DNA from: Planctomycetota bacterium
Lineage (GTDB): Bacteria > Planctomycetota > SZUA-567 > H5-PLA8
Assembly (NCBI GenBank): GCA_027493525.1
Contig: JAOSKN010000001.1
Span: forward strand, 682,001-746,000
Reading direction: 5' to 3'
Length of the DNA stretch: 64,000 nt
Shown: positions 52,463-60,446 of the stretch, in pieces
How the letters are laid out: each line of letters starts with the position of its first letter
Numbering within the stretch: the stretch's first letter is position 1
Program-made: the position numbers and the translations under genes
The notes under the pieces: model-generated
The model's database searches: none
Seen by the model: only the letters and a program-made list of their open reading frames with translations
Told to the model about the DNA's origin: nothing

Positions 52463-53219
52463 CGGCCGCGCCAGGACCAGCAGCGTCCCGCCGTCCCCCC
52501 GAAAGGTAATAGCCTTCGGGATCCACGCCGCTCTGTCGGCCCAACAGCCGCTTGTCCAGCGCCTCGCGGGCCAGCCCGGCGAGCTTCAGCGGGTCGGCCA
52601 TCAGCCGGCGGCGCTCGAGGTCCAGCGCCGGATCCAGGCCCGCCAGCTCGGCCCGCAGCGCCTGCATCCGCGCGGCCAGCGCCTCGGGCTCGAACTTCGC
52701 GGCCAGTTCCTTGACGTCCTCAAGGGTCAATAGCGCCTGGAGCCGCTCGCGCGCGAGCTGTTCGAGGGCCTTGCGCATGCTCTCGCCGGCGCGGCACTCG
52801 ACGTAGCGCAGCCATGGCTCGCCCTCGAGGACGTCGGCCTCCGGCCACGCGCCGCGATCTTCCGGGTGGGCGCCGACCTGGGCGAGTTCCCGCGCCAGCA
52901 GGCCGCCCAGGCGCTTGAGTTCGGCGCGCGCCGCGGGATCTCCGGCCCGTTCGTCGGCCAGCGCGGCCACGCAGACGAGCATGTCCCCGCCGAAGTCCTC
53001 GCCGACCTCGCGCAGATCCTTGAACCGCGGCAGCTTCTGAGAGACTTGGTCGAGGACGTTCGCGTCGAGGTGGCGCAGGGTATGGTACGCGCCCGGCAGC
53101 GAGAGCAGGCCCAGCAGCGCCGCGCCCCACAGCACGCGCGCGCGATGGCGGGCGATCACGCCGCCCCAGCGTTCCAGGAACCGTTCCAGCCGTTGGGCCA
53201 AGGTCGTCGCCGCGGGCAA
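52440..53219 (-). CDS. MMPL/RND-type exporter, N-terminal part before a frameshift
   Basis: 259 residues, of which about 240 are in frame: one membrane helix (RVLWGAALLGLLSLPGAY, about 27-45), then the first periplasmic domain (FGGDMLVCVAALADERAGDP and a long helical region). The frame breaks at a run of six G on the coding strand (C at 52495-52500). Removing one G continues as YYLSGDGGTLLVLARPVRGA, exactly what this family shows at this point. TTG start with AGGGAG 7 bases upstream. The split is probably a sequencing error, but a recent pseudogene is possible. Confidence 0.8.
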   Translation of the reverse strand: MPAATTLAQRLERFLERWGGVIARHRARVLWGAALLGLLSLPGAYHTLRHLDANVLDQVSQKLPRFKDLREVGEDFGGDMLVCVAALADERAGDPAARAELKRLGGLLARELAQVGAHPEDRGAWPEADVLEGEPWLRYVECRAGESMRKALEQLARERLQALLTLEDVKELAAKFEPEALAARMQALRAELAGLDPALDLERRRLMADPLKLAGLAREALDKRLLGRQSGVDPEGYYLSGGRRDAAGPGAAGARRQRP

Positions 53220-53313
53220 GCCCGCGCTCCCTCATGCCCCCCGGCAAGCTGCCCTGCGAGCGTCAAGACGTGGCGGGACCGAAAGTGTGCGTGAACGGCG
53301 AGCCGGCGAGCGG

Positions 53314-54258
53314 TCAGTCGAAGAGGCTCTGTCCCGACTTGAGCGCCTCGCCGAGGTCGAGCACCTGGACGCCCTGCGGCGCCGGAACCTGCAACTTGTC
53401 CATGGGCAGGGCGTCGATCTTGATCAGTTCCTTGTCCTTGACGTCCAACTGCAGCTCGTTGCGGTTGTCGCTGCTGGCCAGCACCACGCGCCGGGGGTAC
53501 GGAACGTCCATCGGCTGGTCCGCCGCGCCCTCCGCGCCGGGCGCCGGCAGTTCGTAATTCTGGAAGCGGATCGTGCCCAGGTAATTCGAACTCAGGTCGA
53601 AGATTTCCACCTCGTCGGCCTTCGCCGGCTCCGACGAAATGAGATACCGGCGCACGCGGCGCTTGTAGATGCCCGGCATCTCAATCACGCTCACCGCCTG
53701 CTTGCCGTCCTCGATCTTGACCCGCCGTTCCAGCGCGTTCTCCGTCCAGGGGCGCGGGAAGAACAGGTCGTGCGCGGTGCCCGCGTTGGCCAGCAGCGCC
53801 AACTGGTTCCCGCTGGCCTTGCGCAGCTCCTCCACCTGCCCGCTGTAGAACTTCTTCTTCCGCGGCAGCCAGAGCTCGCACTTCCCGTCGTGAAAGGCCA
53901 TGTCCAGCAGCAGCGTCTCGTCGTGCTTGATGCGCAGGCGCAGGTTGCCGTCCTTGTCGCCCAGGTACGCGCCGTTGAGCTGGTAATCCTTGTTCTTCGC
54001 CTTGTCGCGAAGCGTGACGTCCAGGCGCGCGACCAGCGCGTTCACCTTCAGACGCCGCGCGTCGATCTCCTTCAGGTCGTCGACGAGGTTCCGAAGTTCC
54101 GACTCGCCGGCCTGCGGGCCGCGAACCGGGATCGCGCCGGAATCGGCGAGAAGGTCCGCGTCTCCGGCGCCGAAGGCCGCCCAAGGCAGGCTTGCGCCGA
54201 CCAGGCAAGCCATGGCGACCGGGAGGCGCCAAGCTTTTAACTTCAGGTCTGAGGGCAT
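53314..54258 (-). CDS. Exported LolA-like outer-membrane lipid/lipoprotein-sorting protein
   Basis: 314 residues from MPSDLKLKAWRLPVAMACLV: signal peptide cleaved after AFG. The mature domain has features of the LolA/DUF4292 superfamily: VNALVARLDVTLRDKAKNKDYQL, LRLRIKHDETLLLDMAFHDGK, KKKFYSGQVEEL, and SSNYLGTIRFQNYELP. It differs from the 49537 protein in sequence but probably shares the fold. It is the first gene of the minus-strand envelope-lipid locus, 94 bases before the exporter. An in-frame ATG 36 codons upstream lacks a signal-peptide-like start. Confidence 0.78.
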   Translation of the reverse strand: MPSDLKLKAWRLPVAMACLVGASLPWAAFGAGDADLLADSGAIPVRGPQAGESELRNLVDDLKEIDARRLKVNALVARLDVTLRDKAKNKDYQLNGAYLGDKDGNLRLRIKHDETLLLDMAFHDGKCELWLPRKKKFYSGQVEELRKASGNQLALLANAGTAHDLFFPRPWTENALERRVKIEDGKQAVSVIEMPGIYKRRVRRYLISSEPAKADEVEIFDLSSNYLGTIRFQNYELPAPGAEGAADQPMDVPYPRRVVLASSDNRNELQLDVKDKELIKIDALPMDKLQVPAPQGVQVLDLGEALKSGQSLFD

Positions 54259-54621
54259 GTTGAACAAGAGTCTAACTCGCCTCCCTGCGTTGACAAGCCC
54301 TGGCCTTGCACAAGTTCCGTGGACGCCAGTATGAACTTGAATCGGCCATGCCCCCGACCGGCACACTAAAAAGAACAGAATCTCAACCCCATGATAGGTA
54401 GAACCTTAGGGTCCACCTTCAAGTCATCGGCAAGCCGCTACGGCGCCTGTCAGGCTGCGGCCCGGCACTCACGGTTTCCGGCGGCGGCACTCTAATGGAC
54501 GCGCTACATCTGTGACCTTCACCGGCTTTTTGGTCACGCACTTTGTTCAGTTTCGTCTGGAGCTATGTGGAGAACGGAAGGCGCGCATTTGCGCCTAAAC
54601 ATAACTAAAAGGAGAGCTTCA
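54259..54621. other. 363-base divergent intergenic region with two inverted repeats
   Basis: No gene seen. GTGACC/GGTCAC (54512-54517 with 54532-54537) and AGGCGC-gcattt-GCGCCT (54579-54596) are inverted repeats on the side of the 54622 gene. The second ends 13 bases before its AAAAGGAGAG ribosome site and could influence translation. No clear promoter hexamers were picked out. Confidence 0.45.
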
Positions 54622-55014
54622 ATGCACGCAAATGAGACCCGCTTCTGGAAGGTCGCCACGCTGCTGGCGCTCTTGCTCTGCGGCTGGATGGCCGTGCGCG
54701 GCGGCGGGACGCCGGCCCTGGCCGACAACGGGGGCGCCACCACCGGCGGCGTCATCGCCCTGATGGGCGTCAACCCCGCCAACGAACACCTCTACCTGAT
54801 CGATACCAACAACAGCACGATCGCGATGTACGAGAACAAACCCAACACCGGCGTCACGCTCGTCGCCGGCCGCCGCTACGACCAGGACACCCTGCTGATC
54901 GCGAACATGCCGGAGCGCGAACTGGCCTACAAGAACAAGGACAACGGTTACTCGCCCGTGGACGTGAAGCACCTGATCGACCAGCTCGACGAAGTAAACC
55001 GGAAAGCCAGGTAG
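54622..55014 (+). CDS. Small exported or membrane-anchored protein, unknown function
   Basis: 130 residues from MHANETRFWK, with AAAAGGAGAG 6 bases upstream, one of the strongest ribosome sites in the window. One N-terminal hydrophobic helix (VATLLALLLCGWMAV, about 9-24) acts as signal or anchor. The mature part shows a beta-propeller-blade-like GVNPANEHLYLIDTNNSTIAMYE and a helical C-terminus (VKHLIDQLDEVNRKAR). The gene stands alone with a 363-base upstream region containing inverted repeats, so it may be highly expressed and regulated. Confidence 0.72.
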   Translation: MHANETRFWKVATLLALLLCGWMAVRGGGTPALADNGGATTGGVIALMGVNPANEHLYLIDTNNSTIAMYENKPNTGVTLVAGRRYDQDTLLIANMPERELAYKNKDNGYSPVDVKHLIDQLDEVNRKAR

Positions 55015-55144
55015 CCGCGCGCGTTCGCGCCGTTCGAAGGGCCCATCCGGCGCGCCGGATGGGCCCGCGCCTTGAATCGATCGTCCGCTCCGCCGTCCGC
55101 GGAATGACATGGCAATCGCGCCGCGGCGGTTACAATTCCGGATC

Positions 55145-56725
55145 ATGCGCGTTCGATCCATCTTCTGGGCCTTGGGGCTGGCGGCGGCGGCCGCCTCCCT
55201 TCAGGCCGTTGCCGCGACTTGGCACGTGGACGCCAAGGCCGCCGGCGCCGGCGACGGCAGCGAGGCGCAGCCCTGGCCGGCGCTCACCGCCGCCGTGCTC
55301 GAGAAGCTCCAGCCCGGCGACACCGTCCTCCTCGCCCACGGCGCCTACACCGTCAGCGACCTGGCCGTCAAGCGCGGCGGAGCGCCCGGCGCGCCGATCG
55401 TCATCCGCGGCGCCCCCGGCGAGTACCCGGTCCTCTCGGGCGAGCGCAACGGCTTCATCCTCGGCGAGGCCGCCCACGTCGTCTTCGAGCACCTGGAATT
55501 CGCCGACTACAAGGGCCAGCCGCTGAACCTGGCCGCGCGCGTCAAGGACGGCGGGAGCTGGATCGTCGTCCGCGACTGCATCGCCCACGGCGGCGCGATC
55601 TTCGTCAAGGCCAACGGCAAGGACGCGCGCGCCCACCACCTGCTCATCGAAAACTGCGTCGCCTACGCCATGGCGGACATCCCGATCTTCCTCGACAACC
55701 TGGACGGCGCGATCGTGCGCAACTGCGTCTTCTTCGACAGTAAGTCGGTCGCAATGGACCCGGGCGGCGTGAGCAATTTGGTCGTTGAACGCAACTATGT
55801 CGTCAACCCCTACCGCCTGGGTGCGCTCAAGATCCGCTGGGGCGACGTCGAACGGATCCAGCAGCCCAACTGCGACGGCGCGGTCGTCCGCCACAACATC
55901 TTCCTCGAAGGCGGCCGCTACCAGCTCCTCCTGGCCAGCGCCAACGGCGCCTGCGTCTACCAGAACGCCTTCGCCAACTTCGAGAACCTGCCCAGCGAGA
56001 GCGGCCTCGTCTTCATGCAGCGCGACGCCGTGGACCTCGACGGCAAGAAGCCCGGCCCCAACCGCCGCAACGTGCTGCTCAACAACATCTTTTTCCACGC
56101 CGGCGACGACGCACGGCCGCAGAATTACGTCCACAACGCCCTGCTCTGCCTCGACGCGACGATGGGCGCCGAACTCGATTCCCAGCGCATCGACCACAAC
56201 CTCTACTTCAAGAAGCGCGGAACGCTCCTCATCCGCGCCGTCGACCGCGACGTCGAGGCCGAGAACCTGAAGGGCTGGGGGCCGGGCTTCGACACGCACT
56301 CCCTGATCGCCGACCCCCTGTGGCGCGTCCCGCTCCTCGACGCCGGCCCCGACGGCTACCGCCTCCCTGAAGGCAGCCCCGCCGTCGACGCCGGGACGAC
56401 GCTCACCGCCGCGGCAGGCTCCGGCAGAGGCACGGAACTCAAGGTGGCCGACGCCCGCGGTTTCTGCCCGGGCCTCGGACTGCTCGACGGCGACCTCGTC
56501 CGCGTCGGAGCACATCCGCCCGTTCGCATCGTCGCGCGCGACCTTCAAGCCCAGGTGCTCACCCTGGAGAAGGAACTCGACTGGCAGGACGGCGACCCCG
56601 TCAGCCTCCCCTATTCCGGCAAGGCCCCCGACATCGGCCCACAGGAACGCGACGCCGAGGTCCCCATCGGCAACGAGGAAGGCATCCGCCGGTTGCGCCT
56701 CTGGCTCGCCAAGCGCAAGCGCTGA
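55145..56725 (+). CDS. Exported right-handed parallel beta-helix protein
   Basis: 526 residues. Signal peptide cleaved after AVA, then ATWHVDAKAAGAGDGSEAQPW, the usual entry to polysaccharide-lyase-like/PbH1 proteins (full pectate-lyase-like region about 23-420). Repeated Asn/Val-rich rungs (VVFEHLEFADYKG, LLIENCVAYAMADIPIFLDN, AIVRNCVFFDSKSV, AVVRHNIFLEGGRYQL) build the helix. A shorter C-terminal domain (about 425-526) looks like a small beta-sandwich. Binding to or cleavage of a polysaccharide is expected, but no catalytic residues can be named. An ATG 12 codons upstream is an alternative start. Confidence 0.85.
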   Translation: MRVRSIFWALGLAAAAASLQAVAATWHVDAKAAGAGDGSEAQPWPALTAAVLEKLQPGDTVLLAHGAYTVSDLAVKRGGAPGAPIVIRGAPGEYPVLSGERNGFILGEAAHVVFEHLEFADYKGQPLNLAARVKDGGSWIVVRDCIAHGGAIFVKANGKDARAHHLLIENCVAYAMADIPIFLDNLDGAIVRNCVFFDSKSVAMDPGGVSNLVVERNYVVNPYRLGALKIRWGDVERIQQPNCDGAVVRHNIFLEGGRYQLLLASANGACVYQNAFANFENLPSESGLVFMQRDAVDLDGKKPGPNRRNVLLNNIFFHAGDDARPQNYVHNALLCLDATMGAELDSQRIDHNLYFKKRGTLLIRAVDRDVEAENLKGWGPGFDTHSLIADPLWRVPLLDAGPDGYRLPEGSPAVDAGTTLTAAAGSGRGTELKVADARGFCPGLGLLDGDLVRVGAHPPVRIVARDLQAQVLTLEKELDWQDGDPVSLPYSGKAPDIGPQERDAEVPIGNEEGIRRLRLWLAKRKR

Positions 56726-56951
56726 AGTTCGCCTCCAACGAATCGCGCCTAACCTACGCCTGAGCCAGGACGGCGGCCGCCGGGCCTTTTTACCGGTATT
56801 TGTTTGCCGATCGTTTTCGAACTTGGATCGAAATATGATAAAATAGTATTACTAGTTGCGCGCTCAGGCGTGGTTCCAGACCCTTGAAACAGGTTGAATG
56901 AGCATGATTCGAACACGGCGATCCGGCCCGCCCTCGCGAAAGGAACCGCGC
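56726..56951 (+). promoter_or_regulatory. AT-rich promoter region before the dioxygenase gene
   Basis: A small GC stem followed by T5 (56775-56791) may end the beta-helix transcript. It is followed by an AT-rich stretch (56795-56860) with TATGAT and TAGTAT candidates for a -10 box. No -35 box is well placed. The dioxygenase ATG is fixed by AAAGGAA at 56939-56945. Confidence 0.35.
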
Positions 56952-57782
56952 ATGCCCGCCCTCGACCTCAAGCTCGATCTCGAAACCCCCTACACCCTCG
57001 ACTCCGAAAAGCTCGCGTTCTTCCGCGAGCACGGCTACGTGAAACTCAAGAACGTCTTCTCCGCCGAGGTCCTGGCGCATTACGGCCGCGAGATCACGCG
57101 CAAGACGCTGGAACTGAACCGCAACACCCTGCCCATGGCCGAGCGGAGCACCTACAACAAGGCTTTCATCCAGGTCGGGAACCTCTGGACCAAGAGCGAG
57201 GTCGTCAAGGAGTTCGTCTTCGGGACGCGCCTGGCGCGGCTCGCCGCGCAACTGCTCGGCGTGAGCGGCGTGCGGATGTGGCACGACCAGGCGCTCTACA
57301 AGGAACCTTCCGGCGGCTTCACGCCCTGGCATGCCGACCAGTATTACTGGCCCATGAGCAGCGAGAAGTCGGTCACCGCCTGGATCCCGCTCCAGGCCGT
57401 GCCGCTGGAGATGGGCCCCCTCGCTTTTGCGGCGAAGAGCCACACTTTCGAATACGGCCGCGACCTGCGCATCGGCGACGACAGCGAAGCGCGGATCTCG
57501 AAGGCGATGCAGGAGCAGGGCTTCCGCTACGTCGAGGAACCTTTCGATCTCGGCGAGGTCAGCTTCCATTACGGTTGGACCTTCCATCGCGCCGGTCCCA
57601 ACGTCACCGCTCGCCCGCGCGAAGTGATGACCGTCATCTACATGGACGAAGCGATGCGCTTGAAGGAGCCGTCCAACGACAACCAGGTCGCCGATTGGAA
57701 GGCCTGGTGCCCCGAGACGAAGATCGGCGAGGTGATGGACGGCAAACTCACTCCGGTGATCTGGTCGTCGCGCGGCGCCTGA
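56952..57782 (+). CDS. Phytanoyl-CoA dioxygenase (PhyH)-family Fe(II)/2-oxoglutarate hydroxylase
   Basis: 276 residues with a double-stranded beta-helix core. Metal ligands H127-x-D129 (PWHADQYYW) and distal H212 (FHRAGPN), with R221 (TARPRE) for 2-oxoglutarate, are all in place, so it should be active. PhyH members hydroxylate acyl-CoAs or small lipophilic and alkaloid substrates. The start was set by AAAGGAA 6 bases upstream. It lies 49 bases before a squalene/phytoene synthase on the same strand, so a terpenoid or lipid substrate is a fair guess. No 2OG-pathway partners are adjacent. Confidence 0.88.
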   Translation: MPALDLKLDLETPYTLDSEKLAFFREHGYVKLKNVFSAEVLAHYGREITRKTLELNRNTLPMAERSTYNKAFIQVGNLWTKSEVVKEFVFGTRLARLAAQLLGVSGVRMWHDQALYKEPSGGFTPWHADQYYWPMSSEKSVTAWIPLQAVPLEMGPLAFAAKSHTFEYGRDLRIGDDSEARISKAMQEQGFRYVEEPFDLGEVSFHYGWTFHRAGPNVTARPREVMTVIYMDEAMRLKEPSNDNQVADWKAWCPETKIGEVMDGKLTPVIWSSRGA

Positions 57783-57831
57783 AGTTTTTCGGCGACTGGA
57801 AATCCGCGCGCGCCTCCCGACAATCGGTCGC

Positions 57832-58944
57832 GTGCTGCCCCGCGAACAACGCTTGGCGGAGGTTCCGCGCCGCGCGCCCGACGGCCGCGGGCTGCCCCCC
57901 GTGGACCCCGCCGCGCGCGCGCGGCTCCTGACCGGACTGCTCCGCGGCGTCTCGCGCGCCTTCTACCTGACCGTCCGCGTGCTCCCGGCGCGGCTGCGCG
58001 AGCCCGTCGGCCTAGCCTACCTCCTCGCGCGAGCCGCCGACACCCTCGCCGATACGCGCTTGCTCCCGCCGGCCGAACGCCTCGCGCAGCTCCTCGCCTT
58101 CCGCGCCCAGCTCGTGGAACCGGCCTCGACCGAGGCGCTGCGGGCCATCGAGGCCGCGCTCACCGCCGGCCGCGCGCTCGCCGAAGAAAAAGAGCTGCTC
58201 CAACAGCTTCCGCAGGCCTTCGCGCTCCTGGAATCCCTCGAACCCGGCGACCATGAGCGCATCCGGCGTGTCGTCGTCACCCTGACCGAAGGCATGGCGT
58301 TCGATCTCACGGCCTTTCCCCGCGAGGACGGCGGAGGCCTTGTCGCGCTCAAGACCGGCGCCGAACTCGACGCCTACACCTACTACGTCGCCGGCTGCGT
58401 CGGCGAGTTCTGGACGCGGACGCTGGTCGCCCACGAGCCGGCGCTGCGCGGCTGGGACGCCGAGGCTCTTTCGGCCGCCGGCGTGCGCTTCGGCAAGGCC
58501 CTCCAGCTCACCAACGTTCTCCGAGACCTCCCCCGCGACCTGCGCATCGGGCGCTGCTACCTCCCCGAGGAGGATCTGCTGACCGCGGGGCTCGAGCCCG
58601 GAGATCTGCGCCATCCGGACGCCGGCGCGAGGGCGCGTCCCATCCTCGCCAAGTGGCTCAACACAGCGCTCGCGCATTACGACGCCGCCGAGGCCTACAC
58701 GCTCGCGATTCCGCGGCGCTGCGCGCGCCTGCGCCTCGCGGTCCTCTGGCCGATCCTGATCGGCCTCGGCACCCTGGAACGTCTCGCGCGCGAACCGCGC
58801 TGGCTCGACCCGGACGTGCGCGTGAAGGTCTCGCGCGGCTTCGTCTACCGCACGATGCTGCTTTCCCTCCCCGCCGCGCCCTCGAACGCGCTGCTGGGCG
58901 CCTGGATGCGCAGCATGAGGCGGAATGTGAAACGTGAAACGTGA
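57832..58944 (+). CDS. Squalene/phytoene synthase family protein
   Basis: 370 residues. Head-to-head condensation of two prenyl diphosphates. The first Asp-rich motif, ARAADTLADT (D70, D74), YYVAGCVGEFWTR, and the second Asp-rich motif NVLRDLPRDLRIGRCYLP match eukaryote-like squalene synthases more than HpnC/HpnD, but product identity is unproven. The GTG start lacks a clear ribosome site. The last seven residues (RNVKRET) and the TGA are encoded by the GTGAAAC heptamer array at 58927, the same ending as the FabZ-like protein, so the natural C-terminus was probably replaced. It could provide squalene for the cyclase of the 34-43 kb operon. Confidence 0.9.
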   Translation: MLPREQRLAEVPRRAPDGRGLPPVDPAARARLLTGLLRGVSRAFYLTVRVLPARLREPVGLAYLLARAADTLADTRLLPPAERLAQLLAFRAQLVEPASTEALRAIEAALTAGRALAEEKELLQQLPQAFALLESLEPGDHERIRRVVVTLTEGMAFDLTAFPREDGGGLVALKTGAELDAYTYYVAGCVGEFWTRTLVAHEPALRGWDAEALSAAGVRFGKALQLTNVLRDLPRDLRIGRCYLPEEDLLTAGLEPGDLRHPDAGARARPILAKWLNTALAHYDAAEAYTLAIPRRCARLRLAVLWPILIGLGTLERLAREPRWLDPDVRVKVSRGFVYRTMLLSLPAAPSNALLGAWMRSMRRNVKRET

Positions 58945-58994
58945 AACGTGAAACGTGAAACGTGAAACGTGAAACGTGAAACGTGAAACGTGAA
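58927..58994. repeat. GTGAAAC heptamer array, nine and a half units
   Basis: Nine perfect GTGAAAC units plus a partial one. It begins inside the squalene synthase frame, supplies its stop codon at 58942-58944, and continues into the intergenic space. Same unit as the array at 49091. Confidence 0.95.
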
Positions 58995-59053
58995 GTGGTA
59001 AACCAATTCGGCCAATTGAGCGCAGCAATTAAGAATGAGGCGTGGATAACTTT

Positions 59054-59124
59054 ACTCGGAACTCGGAACTCGGAACTCGGAACTCGGAACTCGGAACTCG
59101 GAACTCGGAACTCGGAACTCGGAA
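59054..59124. repeat. ACTCGGA heptamer array, ten units
   Basis: Ten perfect ACTCGGA units end 6 bases before the ATG of the saccharopine-dehydrogenase-like gene. The CGGAA at the end is the only ribosome-site-like sequence near that start. There are no spacers, so it is not a CRISPR. Confidence 0.95.
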
Positions 59125-59130
59125 CCGACC

Positions 59131-60312
59131 ATGTATCGCTACGCCATCCTCGGCGCCGGCCGGCAGGGCCTCGCGGCGGCCTACGACCTCGCGCGCTTCG
59201 GCGCGGCCTCCGAGATCGCGCTCTTCGACGCGGACCTCGCCGCCGCGCGGCGCGGGGCGCGGCGCATCGCGAAGCTGGCCGGGCGGAAGCTCTGCCGCGC
59301 CGCCAGGCTGGACGTGCGGAGCGCAAAGGAAGTCCGCATGGCGCTGGCCGGCTTCGACGCGGCGTTAAGCGCGGTGCCGTACTTCTTCAACGAAGCCCTG
59401 GCCCAAGCGGCGCTTGAAGCGCGCACGCCCTATACCGACCTCGGCGGCAATCTCCGGATCGTCCGGCGGCAACTCAAACTCGACGCGCGCGCGCGAAAGG
59501 CCGGGGTGCCGATCGTACCCGACGGCGGCCTGGCGCCGGGCATGGCCAACGTCCTGGCGGCGTACGCGGTCGAGCGCTTCGCCGCGGCCGGCCTCGGGAA
59601 GGCCCACACCGTCAAGCTCTACTGCGGCGGCCTGCCGCGGCGGCCCCGCCCGCCCCTCGGCTACCAGATGCTTTTCAGCGTCGAGGGGTTGCTCAACGAG
59701 TACGAAGGCGAGTCCCTCGTGCTGCGCGGCGGGAAACTCGCGCGCGTGCCCACGCTTGCCGAATTGGAATCCCTGCGCTTCCCCGCTCCCGTCGAATCGT
59801 GCGAAGCCTTCGTCACCTCCGGCGGAACGTCCACCGGGCCTTATACGTTCAAGGGCAGGTTGCGCGCGTACGAGTACAAGACGCTCCGCTACCCGGGCCA
59901 CGTGGAGAAGATCCGCGCGCTGCGGGATCTGGGGCTTTTCGAGGCCGCGAAGGTCCGCGCCGGCGGCGTCGCGGTCTCGCCGCGCGAGGTTTTCAAAGCC
60001 TGCGCGCTGCCGCGCCTGACCTTTCCCGGCGCGCCGGACCTGGTCGTGCTTTGCGTGCGTTGCCTCGGCGGCCCCGCGCGTAGGCTGCGCGAACTGCGCC
60101 TGGACCTGCTGGACTTCGCCGACCCCCGCACCGGCTTCAGCGCCATGGAACGGACCACCGGCTTCCCGGCCGCGATCGCCCTGCATATGCTCGCGAAGAA
60201 AACGATCCGGCCCGGCGCCCGCGCCTTCGAAGCGGCCCTGCCGCCCGGCGACTTCGTACGCGAACTCCGCCGCCGCGGCATGAAACTCCGCGAGCGCGCG
60301 ATCCGGCCTTGA
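59131..60312 (+). CDS. Saccharopine dehydrogenase-like NAD(P)-binding oxidoreductase
   Basis: 393 residues. N-terminal Rossmann domain: YRYAILGAGRQGLAAAYDLA (GxGxxG) and acidic FDAD at the end of beta2, suggesting NAD preference. The catalytic/ligand-binding domain (about 125-360) has PDGGLAPGMANVLAAY, typical of the saccharopine-dehydrogenase/lysine-6-dehydrogenase group, and YEYKTLRYPGHVEKI, a conserved substrate-loop sequence. It likely acts on a lysine-related or carboxynorspermidine-like imine, but the substrate is unproven. Immediately after the ACTCGGA array; the array end overlaps its upstream region. Confidence 0.88.
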   Translation: MYRYAILGAGRQGLAAAYDLARFGAASEIALFDADLAAARRGARRIAKLAGRKLCRAARLDVRSAKEVRMALAGFDAALSAVPYFFNEALAQAALEARTPYTDLGGNLRIVRRQLKLDARARKAGVPIVPDGGLAPGMANVLAAYAVERFAAAGLGKAHTVKLYCGGLPRRPRPPLGYQMLFSVEGLLNEYEGESLVLRGGKLARVPTLAELESLRFPAPVESCEAFVTSGGTSTGPYTFKGRLRAYEYKTLRYPGHVEKIRALRDLGLFEAAKVRAGGVAVSPREVFKACALPRLTFPGAPDLVVLCVRCLGGPARRLRELRLDLLDFADPRTGFSAMERTTGFPAAIALHMLAKKTIRPGARAFEAALPPGDFVRELRRRGMKLRERAIRP

Positions 60313-60446
60313 TGGGCTGTACGCGCAATCTCGCCAAGAAGCGGGTGGATCGGGCAGAGAAGGTTTGTCCCGCGCATGCGCGTTCCGAGCGCTTACACGC
60401 GCATCGCCGCCCTTGGCGCGTCCCCCGCGGCTCCTCGGCGTTGCGG

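Noticed and set aside
58927..59124. CRISPR array
   Set aside because: Units are 7 bases, tandem, with no spacers, and no cas genes are in the window.
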